Below, one piece after another: positions 43,801 through 55,089 of a stretch of DNA of 64,000 nucleotides. Location of the stretch: NCBI GenBank assembly GCA_024349245.1, contig JALDNG010000090.1, positions 840,501 through 904,500 of the forward strand, read 5' to 3'. The stretch's first letter is position 1, and each line of letters begins with the position of its first letter. Below the pieces are notes generated by a model. It had not been told where the DNA came from. It saw nothing but the letters and a program-made list of their open reading frames with translations, and searched no databases. The DNA comes from Neodontobutis hainanensis. Lineage: Eukaryota; Chordata; Actinopteri; Gobiiformes; Odontobutidae. The position numbers and the translations under genes are program-made.

Positions 43801-46359
43801 TTCTTCTACTGACCTTCAGCTATATCTGAATGAAGGTGATCTTACTGCTGTAGTGCATGGCCAAATCTGGAAAGTCAGCCTGCATAAGAAAACTGGAATA
43901 AGTGAGAGAACACCTACCTATACTGACCAAAGTAGACAATACAGATAATGTTTTAATTGAAAAAGTGAGAGCCACACAATGCTGACTCTGATTAAAACCT
44001 GGAACAGCAGTTGCTATTTAATGCTATCTATGTTTTTTCTTCAAATAGGGCCATTTATTGGCCAATCAGCACACTCCAGAGTTCTCCCCCACTTTTTCAA
44101 AAGTAGACCACCCACTTGGGATGGTAGGCTACAATTTTGTGTATGCTTCGGACCACTGTATCCACTCTGTACCATACTGCTCCAGTGAAAACAAAGCTAA
44201 AGGCATGCATGACATTACTTACATTTAATATAGATTGTAGCAGGATTATGAAGATAATTAAAAGTGTCAGACACAATCAGATATTTGTTATAGGCATTAA
44301 AACAACGACAAGCAATTTCTGTCCTTCTAAGTTCATCGCTGATGGTAAAAAAAACTTTGTCAGTTGACCCTTGTGGTTATGTTTAAGCAGACAAGTGCAT
44401 GGTTATGGCAAAAGCTGTAACATTATAGTAATTTAATGTATGTTTCCATTTGTGTAAACTTAACCATGGTATTTTCTTAATCAATAAATATTTCATGCAT
44501 AATCAATTCCTAAACCGACACCCTATAATCTGTATGCAGTGTTACTGCCTGAGATTCAAGGTTGACCATAAACTAGTGTCAGGTCATTGACTGTCAGATA
44601 TGAGAACGATACAGTGTCAGCCTGAAATGGCCGCTGATATTGTCCTGCCGCTCACGTCCGGAGATGACATACTCCATGCTATGCGGCACACAAACATATT
44701 TACTGCCCAATAAAAGTGATTTATTCATTAATTTCGGTCTAAAGCAAACAGATGTGCGCCGTTATCAGCAGAAGAGTCCATGCGGAGGCAGATGTGACGC
44801 TACGTGCCACTCACAGCTCTGACATCTGCTCACACAACCCACCCCTTTCAGAATAAAAACATAAAAAAATATGTTTTGAGCATAAAATTATGCATGAAGT
44901 TTAAGTTTGATAGCCCTCACCTTTTTATCGCTTTACAACGACGGTTGACTGTTACATGAGGAAAATCAAACTCTAAAAGCTTCTTTTTTACTCACAGGTA
45001 TCAGGAATCTACTATACTTCTTTGCAGGAAAGTGAGGCCTTTTCACGACAATGCACCAAAACAGCAATGTAGCTTTTACATTGATTATTTTCATTTAAAA
45101 CTTTTTTTCCCTTAATCACATTTTATAATAGATTTAGGCGAAAGGCTTGGGCCAAGAAACACTGATTCACTGAGGAGCAGGTCGGAGCTAAATCAGAGGA
45201 GCCCTTCTCCACTGCGTCGCTCCTCTTCCTCAGGACGTGTGTGGCTAATTGAAGTGCAACAAAGCAGCAGCTCCTGGGTATTTAGTGTGTAATGCTTCAG
45301 TGACAGACTTAAACTATAATTAAGTTCTCGGGCACAGTGCAGCGTCCAGGTGGAGATGGGATTAAAATAGCTCTAAGACAAACATGAGTGGCTGAGCTCT
45401 TCTGGGTGAAGGACTACAGGTGCCTTCACACACCTGAATAATAGAAGTAAGGTTTTAATGCACAGTTTGCAACTTTGGAAGCAAAAAGTGAGCAGACATT
45501 TTGATTCATAATTCATTGAATCACTTTTTCCTGAAGTAGATGTGTGTAGATGAAGGATAGAAGATGATGGATAAAGTTATATCTACTCTAATGTGTATTC
45601 AACTCTGTCATATATTCATTATTCTTCATTGTTAAATAATCGCCATTCATATTGTGTTGTGTGTCATTTGTGTTACAAATGATAAACCTACAATCAAACA
45701 AGGTTGTAATTGTAATAGCATCTCTGCAGTGACGTGATTCTGATCATGCAAGAAAATCAAGTGGAGGGCAGTAATCAAAAAGAAGCAATGGCGGAGATAA
45801 AAAAGAACAAAAAAAGAGCTGATAGCCTTTTAAGAAAGATACAAACCGAAAATCACCACATTTTTTGGAGAGGATTTGTATTTTTTGAGAAAGAACTTTC
45901 CCGAATTTCTGTACTCCAGTCGTCTTTCTACACTAAACAACAGATAAAAGGATACAGTATTATGGAAGACATTTATTTTTGTGCAATCTAATTGTTTTTT
46001 TGTTTGTTTATTTGTTTTGTTTTTTTATAAGCTTTGTTTCCACTGACTAGAGATAATCCTTTAGAGGCTTGTGTTTCCACTGTACTCTGTCCACAGTGCA
46101 ACATCTGATGTAAGCAGTGAAATCACAGACGTGCAACAAAGGTAATAGTATTTGAGATATCAGTCATATTGGAAGCTGACTATTAAAACTTCATTGTGTT
46201 GCCAACAAGTGATATAAATAAAAGATTGTGTCGAATGCCTCGGTATTTAACACAATGTAGACAATAAATGTAACATATTTATTTGACTATTATTTTAATT
46301 TTTTGTCTATATTTGATGGATACTATGTAGAAAAAACATAAAACATTATAAGAAAAATG
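40803..46359. other. Single-copy non-coding stretch
   Basis: No gene or repeat family recognised. The 45130-45380 part is GC-richer and repeat-free (GTGTGGCTAATTGAAGTGCAAC) and is a weak conserved-element candidate. Frames of up to 94 codons are scattered and look random. Confidence 0.4.
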
Positions 46360-46423
46360 GTCAGATTTGAACCCGGGTCGCTCAAGCGTTTGGTATACCT
46401 TTCGCCAGGTGAGCCAACGAGGT
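46360..46423 (-). repeat. tRNA-like pseudogene or SINE head
   Basis: On minus: a box-A-like TTGGCTCACCTGGCG and box-B-like GGGTTCAAATC at tRNA-like spacing. No complete cloverleaf and no clear SINE body beyond it. Plus-strand text reads GATTTGAACCCGGGTCGCTCAAG. Confidence 0.4.
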
Positions 46424-49079
46424 TTTCTATTCACTAAGGACTAAGCTAAATCTGCAAATTTTGTCTAAAACCGGAAACAGCTGTTGCTAATAAACAAAAA
46501 CTTTAGTTTTGAAAAAGTACAACTTGAGCATTAGCATTCTTTCTTTTAATTCTATTGAAAAATATTGCTGTTTGACACAAGAACAAGACCAGGGTCCTTT
46601 GTCAAAATATTTCCTTTCAGTGTTTTATAAAGTTTTGGACCCCCTTTGGCAATGGACACAGCCTGCACAGTACCGCTCCAGTGGAAACAATGCTACAGTT
46701 TTCTTACTAAAACTGTCCTGTAAATATTATTTTTATTTTCACTCAGTGGACTCAAATGCAGAGGTTAAGTTTGGATTTCCTACCATGATCTGAAAACTTG
46801 GAAACAATCTTTTCTATTTTTTCCATGTTTGCCTGTACTTGAGGCTGACCATGACATTAGACAAGAGACTGGGAAAGAGAATGTCGAAATAACAAGCTGC
46901 AAACAGTCAGGGAATTGAACCAACTTTCTGCTAAAGGCATCTGCACCCAGTTCAGTTTGAGGCCAACCAATCATCTGCTGCAGTTCTTCCTCTAAGATAT
47001 GCCTTCAGTGTACTACAACATTTAATCAAAAGATCTCAATGACAAGAGCCACAAATTAATGAAAGTCTAGTTTGACTGTAGTGTGGAGATTAGAATAGAT
47101 TTTGTTGTTGAAAGTGGATGGCACAATAATGAGGGCACAGAGGAGCGACGCTGCACAGACTAGATCCATCTGCATACACTGCTACATACACTTCTCATTA
47201 CAGCTTCAAGAACATATCTGCCCACCACTGGTATGGTTCTCAGTTATATAATTCTCCATATTAATTAGAACTGTCTAAGTGTACCATAAAATGTAATTAT
47301 GAAAACCAAACCACCATCTACTTGGGAACACAACTATGCTTTACTCAATGGCCAATGAACTTTCTGTCACATAAACACAAAACCTCTCTTATTTATTTGT
47401 AACCACATTAAAGAGGTTTTGGAAAAATAAATGGAAATGTCAATGTAACAAGTATGTATATTTTAACATGTTTCCCAAGTGGTTTTCATCTTTCTTTTCT
47501 ATTTCATTTTCAGTATGCAGTTGACCCCAAATAAACGCTGAGGCAGAAGAAAAAATCAGATCAGAACAGATCATGGTCCCATCAGTTTAGACAATGACAA
47601 CAACACAGAAATGGAGCCCCAAACCTTTGTGAGGTTTTCTTGGTCCCCCAGTATGGTTTTTTTACATTGCACATACTTGATTCTTCAGATGTCTTAGCTA
47701 CATCAACAAAAGTAATAAGTGAATGGGAAAATGTTAGAAACTATACCATGCAGTTAGGATAAAGATGTCTAAAGAATCAAAATCTGCTCTACAACATCAG
47801 GAGGAGGAGCCAGCGGAGGTGTCTCGGACACCTCGATGAGGATGCTCTCTGAACGTCGGAGGGGGAAGTCTCAGCTTTCTTTGTTTAGACTGTGAATAAG
47901 GAGAAAAAAATGGATGGCTATGTTGATCACAAGATTTAAACAAGCTTATTTTAAAAAAGGTTGCCAAATTTGTGTTTACCCTTTAGATTCTGATTTTTGA
48001 GTGTCACCCAGGCATATATATATATATATTTCTGTTGTGTTACTATTCAACAGACAATTGTCAAAAGTGAAAGGGTATCATGCACCCTTTTCATTTTCCT
48101 TTGAACGATGAAAACAGAATTTAAAGTGTGCTATACTCAACGGAACTGTAATGCAGTATAGACTATTACACACACATCTCATGTATTTGTCTCCTTTAAA
48201 TCCAACATCTGCCTCGTGTTAAATCTGTTCCACATACATCCTCTTTTATATTCTCCTGCTGGGCTGTCTGTTTGCATCTATTTTTAAAAGTGACCCATAT
48301 CTAAATCCTGAGTGTTTACAGTCAAAAACAAGGCCTGAATATATGAATAAATTTAAGGCCGGCCGATCACCCTGGGAGCACACAGCACACATAATAACAG
48401 CTGCTCGAGGTGGAGGAGGTTAAGGCTAGAGTTTTTTGGGTTAGTAGGAGGGTCTGGACAAAGTCTACAGTGTATTTGAAACTCATTCTGTGTGTACCGG
48501 TTGGATATATTAATTTATTCATTAAAATTCATTAGTTTATTCATTAGGAGGGTTGAAATTTGATAATGTTAAAACCATTACATGCATCTATAGGAGTGCC
48601 TGACGTAATGGACAGCTCATATGTCATTCACAGATCCACAACCACACCTTTATTAGAAAAAAACTACAGATGAAATTTTAGACATTTATGTGTTCACGCT
48701 ACATGATTTTGACTATACATATTTGATTACAAGAAATCTTAAAACAAATGGATTTGGCTTTGGAGTGATTTATTAAACTTTTATATAACCAGACAAATCG
48801 ATTGAGAACCAATTCTCATTTACAACAATGACCTAGCCAAGAGGCAGCAGCACCAGAGACAAAAAACAGATCATAAATCTAACATGTGGGAACTACACCA
48901 GAGGAACTCTTGTGTTCAATGTGACGCACAAGGCTAAGAATCTTTCTTCTGACTTGGCACAAACAAATGATGCTGAGTTTTGGTGGTTCTCTTAAGAATG
49001 ATGCCTATATTTCCTCTCCTCAGATGCATCTTTTAACGCTTCTGGGGGATAGGCCAGCAGAAAGAAATAGTTCCTTCAG
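46424..49079. other. Non-coding stretch, nothing recognised
   Basis: AT-rich single-copy DNA. A short (TA)n lies at 48015-48030. No gene seen. Confidence 0.4.
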
Positions 49080-49620
49080 TGTCATGACTTTGCTCAGTGG
49101 AACCTGATTGAAAAGCCCCTAAGGAAGGCATCCAGACACATCCAAAACAGATGCTTGAACCACATCAAGAGGAACTTGTTGAGGTGGTGCTGAGAAGCAG
49201 CGGCTCTACTCCGAGCTCTTCACCCGGTCTCTATGAGAGTGCCCAACCACCCTGCTGAGGAAACTCATTTTTGCCACTTGTATCCAAGATCTTAACATGA
49301 CTAACAGCTCATGACCATAGGTGAGAAAATGAATCAAAAGCTTGCCTTACGACTCATCTCCTTTCTTACCACACCAAAACAAAACCGACACTTGAACTCC
49401 TCCACCTAGAGCATGAACTCTTTTGAAATCTGCACCCTTTTTACGTCATTGCCTTGCACTTAGACATGCTAATTCTCAAGTCAGCCTGCTTCATACTCGA
49501 TTGCAAACCATCTTGGTACATGCTGCATACATCATCCATAAAAAGAAAGATGTGGTCCTGTGGTCCTTAAACATAATTCCTCCAGTCCCCCCTGGCTGCA
49601 CCTAGAGATTTTGTCGGTTC
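49080..49620 (-). mobile_element. Old Rex3 C-terminal remnant
   Basis: Diverged relative of the 28239-30476 element in the same orientation. It retains CCCCTAAGGAAGGCATCCAGACACATCCAAAACAGATGC, AGCAGCGGCTCTACTCCGAGC, CTCATGACCATAGGTGAGAA and GCTTGCCTTACGACTCATCTCC, all matching the 3' third of that copy. Many indels; no ends or duplications recognised. Confidence 0.75.
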
Positions 49621-51244
49621 AGATTTTGAATAGAATTGAAAATAACACAGAACAAAGTAAAGATTATCAAGTTTAATAATAAAATCACCATGTACAATTG
49701 TTGCATGTTGTCTGATTTGTTTCATGTTTGCAAGAATTAAACCTGTCTTCCATTTCTAAATTTACCTCGCTCAATTTTAGTTTTCTTTTTAAGATGATTC
49801 AAGAATTATTTTACTTTTCCCGAAGGATATTTGTCTTGGACACACAGGCTGCCACACAAAGAGTACATCAGCTCACTTTACACAGACATTAAACATATTA
49901 AACATTCCTCCTTAAAGACCAATCCTGTCCCGTGGCCTAAGTTTAGGAGATTCACTGATATAGGTAGAAATGAGTTCCTATAACTGTTCAAGTATCTTTT
50001 TTGTTTTTAGTTGGGCTTCACTCAGAATAGTTTCAATGGAGATAGAAGTAAAAGCTAATGAGGGTCTTTAAGACTTTTGTTGTGCTGTTTGACTCTACTG
50101 TGATTTTTATTCCACCCATTCTTTAATGAGCTCCTGTTTTTGTGGAAAAGGCAGGAGCGCACACTCCTCCGTGAAGAAGCACACCAGTTGATATAAAACA
50201 TTCAGCAAAGCCCTGCCAACCTCACATACTTTGACAAAGGATAATAAATTACAAGCATAAATAAAACCTCTGGGGAAAGTATAGCTGCATGGAGCACTAG
50301 ACTCAGAGTAACTGGTTTCTTTCTTTCTCCAGCCAAAGTTACACAAAGAAAACTCAGTGAGCACCTAAATGAACCATCAGCTCCTCTTCTAATGTCCAAA
50401 AAATCCAGAGACCTCAAAAGTGCAGCAGAAATTTTTGCTGAAGTTTACATACACATTCTCTGCTTTCATTGTTCCACAACTTTGACAGTTTAACAGGTGT
50501 CTTTATAGAAACTAGGGCATGTTGCAATACACTTTTCTTGCAATAACAACCAACAGATTTTTTTTTTCTCCACAAAAAAAAAAAAACGTTTAAACGTGTA
50601 TGAATTACATCTTAAGCTATATAATTAAGTCTGGAAATGCAACTATATAAATACAGTAATACATTTTCTGCTTGACTGCCTTAAGGATGCTAGGACAAAA
50701 GTAAAACTAGTTAGTGTTGGACGACCTAATCTACTTTGTTTGTGTAAATGCTAATATGTCTCTACACATCCTATTACTACTCCTTTGCTAGAAGCATGGT
50801 GCTATTTCAACTGTTATTTTATGTATGCAATGCAAATTAGTTCAGTGGTTAAATCATGTTTCTTTCATTTAAGGCTTCTTGGAAAAGTCACGCACTTCCT
50901 CCCACGACAGGAATTTTTGAAAGGGCAATTAATGCTTTTGTGACATCTGGGCTCAACTATTACTCTGTAACTCTCTGTATGCCAGTCTGGTTCAGTCCTC
51001 ACTGAATGCAGCAGCTCCTATTTTAGGATAAAAAAAATAACAAGACCATTTTACACCAATGCTTGTACACTGCCTTCCTGTTCTTTTTAGTTGATACAAG
51101 TTGACACTATGGCGCCATATTTTAGTAGTGTCCGAATGTCTAGAGACTGAAATATAGTGCACTCAAAGTTTCCCACAATGCAGTAGTAAAAGGTAAAAGT
51201 AGTGAGCAGAGGTGCTCACTAGGTGGTGAAAATAGACCATAATG

Positions 51245-51246
<2 letters not shown>
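49621..51246. other. Non-coding stretch, nothing recognised
   Basis: AT-rich single-copy DNA with poly(A) and poly(T) runs at about 50555-50585. Confidence 0.4.
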
Positions 51247-51319
<73 letters not shown>

Positions 51320-51320
51320 T
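51247..51320. repeat. (TA)n microsatellite
   Basis: About 74 bases of almost pure TA. Confidence 0.95.
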
Positions 51321-51399
51321 GTGTAAATGCTTTTCCTTGCTGACTAATTAACTCTTGTGTTTTAATTGGTGGCATTGAATTATTTAAACTTTAGTTATT

Positions 51400-51675
<276 letters not shown>

Positions 51676-51740
51676 GTTCAGCCGGTAAGGACAGGACTTT
51701 TCACACGGGGGACCCGGGTTCAAATCCCCCTTGTGGCGCT
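51676..51740 (+). other. tRNA-like sequence at the 5' end of the Dong-type LINE
   Basis: Box-A-like TCAGCCGGTAAGG (51678-51690) and box-B-like GGTTCAAATCC (51717-51727), with GGACTTTTCACACGGGGGACC between, as in a tRNA-Glu-like sequence. The acceptor stem is not convincingly closed. It begins exactly where the TA repeat stops and runs into the LINE coding region. Confidence 0.55.
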
Positions 51741-51793
51741 ATCCAGCGTGGCTCCTTAGGACCCTTCGTGCTCCTGCCTACCTCATAAAAATT

Positions 51794-52577
51794 ATGAGAG
51801 ACAATAATTGCTATGAGAAGCTGGATCAGACGGCGACCGGCCAAACAAGGTCTGCGTCAGGTTTTGGGGAACCAGAGCAACTTGATGACAAATGGGCTAC
51901 TGGAACAAGAACAACACGGAGATGGGCGAGATGCGATAACAAGGCTCTGTTGGAATGCTACTACTCCAGTAACCCTAGTCAGAGGGGTTACATGAAGAGG
52001 ATGAGGGATGAATGGTTACTTCGAAACCCACAATCCACGCTTACATCAAAGCAACAAGTAGCTCAGTGTTCCAACATCCACAAGCGGCAACTGCTATCAC
52101 AACTTGAGATTGACAAGATACAACACAAATGCTACGGCAAGGGGGAGCCAGGACAAGAGGTCAGAGGGGAGCCAACACGGGCTCCCCAACCAGAGATTGG
52201 GTATGAAGCCCCAACAAGTGCAATAACACTGAATGAGGCAGCGACTGACCTGAAAGACAAGATCATGCCGAGAATGAACGAAAGGCAACCCCGACGCCAA
52301 CTACTAAGTGAAGTACCATCAGAAAGTCTCCTAGAAAATGTTAATGCAACATTGAGTGCGACCCCTACCACAACCATCACTGAAACCAATGAGCTGATAT
52401 ACACCTCAGCAGCAGTGATCCTCGAGATGCTTGGCTATAAGAGCAACCATGGGAACCATGAGTAACAATACCTACCGTGGAAGCAAAGGCTGGAGGCTAA
52501 AATCAAGAAGGCGTGGAAAGAAGTGAGCCAACTGAAAGGCCAAGAAAGGTGCAATGAGAAAACAAGTACCCAATAGG
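51794..52577 (+). pseudogene. Dong-type LINE ORF, N-terminal part
   Basis: From an ATG at 51794 the frame runs to a TAA at 52463-52465, continues after it in the same frame (QYLPWKQRLEAKIKKAWKEV) and ends at a TAG in the first copy of the 38-base repeat. It contains a basic, tryptophan-containing segment (RRWARCDNKALLECYYSSNP, then GYMKRMRDEWLLRNP and LTSKQQVAQCSNIHKRQLL) that looks Myb-like and probably binds target DNA. The frame can be extended leftwards to 51731 without an ATG. Confidence 0.7.
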
Positions 52578-52661
52578 TACAACAAGGTGCAATGAGAAAA
52601 CAAGTACCCAATAGGTACAACCAGGTGCAATGAGAAAACAAGTACCCAATAGGTACAACCA
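52548..52661 (+). repeat. 38-bp tandem triplication inside the LINE ORF
   Basis: Three copies beginning GGTGCAATGAGAAAACAAGT and ending GGTACAACCA, the first with AACAA at its end. Two extra copies add 76 bases, shifting the frame by one. Confidence 0.95.
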
Positions 52662-53190
52662 GATGCCAATACCTGAAGGACTTGAAACTGCCAAACAAAG
52701 GCTCCAAGCCTTGGCCAGCCGCCTAAAGAGGTACACAAGAGAGAATGGAGCCAGAAGAATAAACCGGCTGTTCTCAACTCAACCTGCGAAAGTGTACGTT
52801 CAGTGGCAGAGTAATAACAGCAGAGCAGACCCAACAAGGCTGGAAGCTAAACAATACTGGAAAATAATATGGGAGAGGGAGGCATCCCACAACAGACCAC
52901 AGCAACCTCCCTGAACAGAATCCAGTTACCATCACAGCGGCAGACATCCAAGAAAGAGTCTCAGAAATGAAAAACTGGAAAGCACCGGGCCCTGACAGGA
53001 TCCACACCTACTGGCTAAAGAGGTTCACTGCACTCCACGAGCGCCTTGCAGCACAAATGAACCAGCTGCTAAGGGATGGGACGCACCCTGAATGGATTAC
53101 CGAAGGGCGTACAATCCTGATCCTGAAGGATCCCACAAAGAGAACAGTCCCATCCAACTATCGGCCAATAACCTGTATCTCCACAACATG
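52630..53190 (+). pseudogene. Dong-type LINE ORF, RT N-terminal part
   Basis: The first part (to the TGA at 52912-52914) reads GLETAKQRLQALASRLKRYT. A +1 shift near 52905 restores LPEQNPVTITAADIQERVSE and MKNWKAPGPDRIHTYWLKRF, the conserved start of RT, then WITEGRTILILKDP and PSNYRPITCIST, where a TGA (probable former Trp codon) stops the frame at 53189. The text after the stop (IIAAKISGHMDQYMSKAQKG) remains readable to about 53305, where another shift occurs. Confidence 0.8.
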
Positions 53191-53306
53191 AAAGCTCATG
53201 TAAGGCATCATCGCGGCTAAGATAAGTGGGCACATGGATCAATACATGAGCAAAGCACAGAAGGGCATCAGAAAAGAAACCAGAGGAGCCAAACACCAAC
53301 TCCTGG

Positions 53307-54404
53307 TTGACAGTCACCCAAGACTGCAGAACCCGCCACACCAACCTGTGCACTGCCTGGATTGATTACAAGAAAGCATATGACTCAATGCCACACACAT
53401 GGATCACTGAATGCTTGGAGATGTACAACATCAACAGGACTCTAAGAGACTTCACTGCAAACTCGATGAGGCTGTGGAAAACCACCCTTGAGGCCAATGG
53501 CAAGCCACTTGCACAAGTATCTATCAAATGTGGCATATACCAAGGAGATGCTCTGTCCCCACGGCTGTTCTGCATAGGTCAGAACCCCCTCAGTCAAATA
53601 ATCAACCGACTCAGGAATGGGGCCACCATCAGCCACCTCCTCTACATGGATGACATCAAGCTATATGCTAAGAGCGAGCGGGACATCAACTCACTGATCC
53701 ACACTACCAGGATCTACAGCTCTGACATTGGGATGTCATTCGGGCTTGAGAAGTGTAGTCGAATGGTCACAAAGAGAGGGAAGGTAGTCCACACAGAAGG
53801 GGTCTTACTACCAGAAGGAACAACAGCAGACATTGAGGATGGCTACAAGTACCTTGGAATACCACAGGCAAATGGCAACCTTGAAAAGGTAACAAGGAAA
53901 ACAGCAACTGCCAAATACCTCCAACTAGTAAGGCAAGTCCTAAGAAGTCAGCTCAATGGCAAGAACAGGTGGCCAAAGGAGATACAGACCACAGACGTTA
54001 AGACACGAAAGCTCCTCACCATGCATGGAGAGTTCCATCCCAAATCCAGCACCCTGAGACTGTACGCTAGCCGTAAGGAAGGCGGCCGTGGACTAGTGAG
54101 TGTGAGAGCCACTATCCAGGATGAAACATCCAAGATCCACATGTACATCAAAGATAAGGCCCCAACAGATGACGTGCTTACTGAATGTCTCAGGCAATGG
54201 GGAACAGACGAAGAGGAGCTGGAGGAGGGACCATCATGGGAGGACAAACCCCTACATGGGATGTACCACCGGAACATAACTGAAGTGGCTGATATCAAGA
54301 AATCCTACCAATGGCTAGAACGGGCCGGACTGAAGGACAGCACAGAGGCACTCATCATGGCTGCACAGGAACAAGCCCTGAGCACCAGAGCAATAGAGGC
54401 CTAG
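53307..54404 (+). pseudogene. Dong-type LINE reverse transcriptase core
   Basis: 365 codons open. Motif A is TAWIDYKKAYDS (catalytic Asp at residue 20), motif B KCGIYQGDALSPRLF, and motif C YMDD at 53643-53654 is intact. This is followed by SFGLEKCSRMVTKRGK and YKYLGIPQANG (thumb). The polymerase core is the best preserved part of the element. A stop or shift at 54402 separates it from the zinc knuckle. Confidence 0.85.
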
Positions 54405-54431
54405 ATCTACCACACCAGACAAGACCCAAGG

Positions 54432-54485
54432 TGTAGGCTGTGCAAACAGGCCCCTGAGACAATCCAACACTTAACTGCAGGGTGT
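54432..54485 (+). pseudogene. CCHC zinc knuckle of the Dong-type LINE
   Basis: CRLCKQAPETIQHLTAGC: C-x2-C-x8-H-x4-C, the zinc finger found between RT and endonuclease in R2/R4-type elements. All four ligands are present. It lies in a frame different from the longer frames on either side. Confidence 0.8.
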
Positions 54486-54504
54486 AAGATGCTGGAAAGC
54501 ATAC

Positions 54505-54951
54505 ATGGAACGCCATAACCAAGTGGCTGGCATAGTGTACAGGAACATCTGCACGGAGTACGGACTGGAAACCCCAAGGTCAAAGTGGGAAACACCTCCA
54601 AAGATGGTAGAGAATGACCGAGCCAAGATCCTGTGGGACTTCCAGATTCAGACTAACAGAATAGTAATGGCGAACCAACCATACATCGTGGTGGTGGACA
54701 AACAGCAGAGGAAAGTCGTTGTGGTTGATTTGGCAATACCAAATGATTGCAACATCAGGAAAAAGGAACATGAGAAACTAGAGAAATACCAAGGGCTCAG
54801 AGAAGAGCTGGAAAAGACTTGGAAGGTGAAGGCGACAGTGGTGCCCGTGGTCATCGAAGCACTCGGGGAAGTGACCCCCAACTGGAAGAGTGGCTACAGC
54901 AGATCCCTGGAAGAACACCAGACATCTCGGTCCAGAAAAGTGCAGTACTAG
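54505..54951 (+). pseudogene. Restriction-like endonuclease domain of the Dong-type LINE
   Basis: 148 codons. The core reads WDFQIQTNRIVMANQPYIVV followed by VDKQQRKVVVVDLAIPND, the PD-x(n)-D region of the restriction-like endonucleases of R2/R4 LINEs. Residue 60 is Tyr (TAC at 54682-54684) where the family has the Asp of PD. The last residues of the frame (SRSLEEHQTS) come from a shift: another frame over 54819-55007 gives the expected family end EWLQQIPG and QKSAVLGKAKILRR. Confidence 0.8.
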
Positions 54952-55033
54952 GAAAAGCAAAGATACTGCGCAGAGCCTCTGGTAGAGGACCCGAGCTCGA
55001 AGGATGAGACCACCCGTGGAGGGTAAAGGACAA

Positions 55034-55035
<2 letters not shown>

Positions 55036-55082
<47 letters not shown>

Positions 55083-55089
55083 ATATATA
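55036..55089. repeat. (TA)n microsatellite, 3' flank of the LINE
   Basis: About 40 bases of pure TA, then TGTGTGTATATATA. It is the other side of the target repeat. Confidence 0.9.

Larger units (their letters stand above)
51676..55036 (+). mobile_element. R4/Dong-clade (Rex6-like) LINE inserted in (TA)n
   Basis: About 3.36 kb, flanked on both sides by (TA)n (to 51675, and from 55036). It encodes, in order, an N-terminal domain, a linker, RT with an intact YMDD box, a CCHC zinc knuckle and a restriction-like endonuclease. This arrangement, with endonuclease after RT and no APE endonuclease, defines the R2/R4-type LINEs. The R4/Dong group is known for insertion into simple repeats. The coding frame is broken by at least two stops and several frameshifts, and the endonuclease PD motif is mutated, so this copy is inactive, but it appears full length. 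Confidence 0.88.

Noticed and set aside
52435..52837. Overlapping minus-strand frames of 77-121 codons with CTYWVLVFSLH repeats
   Set aside because: Antisense to the 38-bp triplication in the Dong-type LINE.
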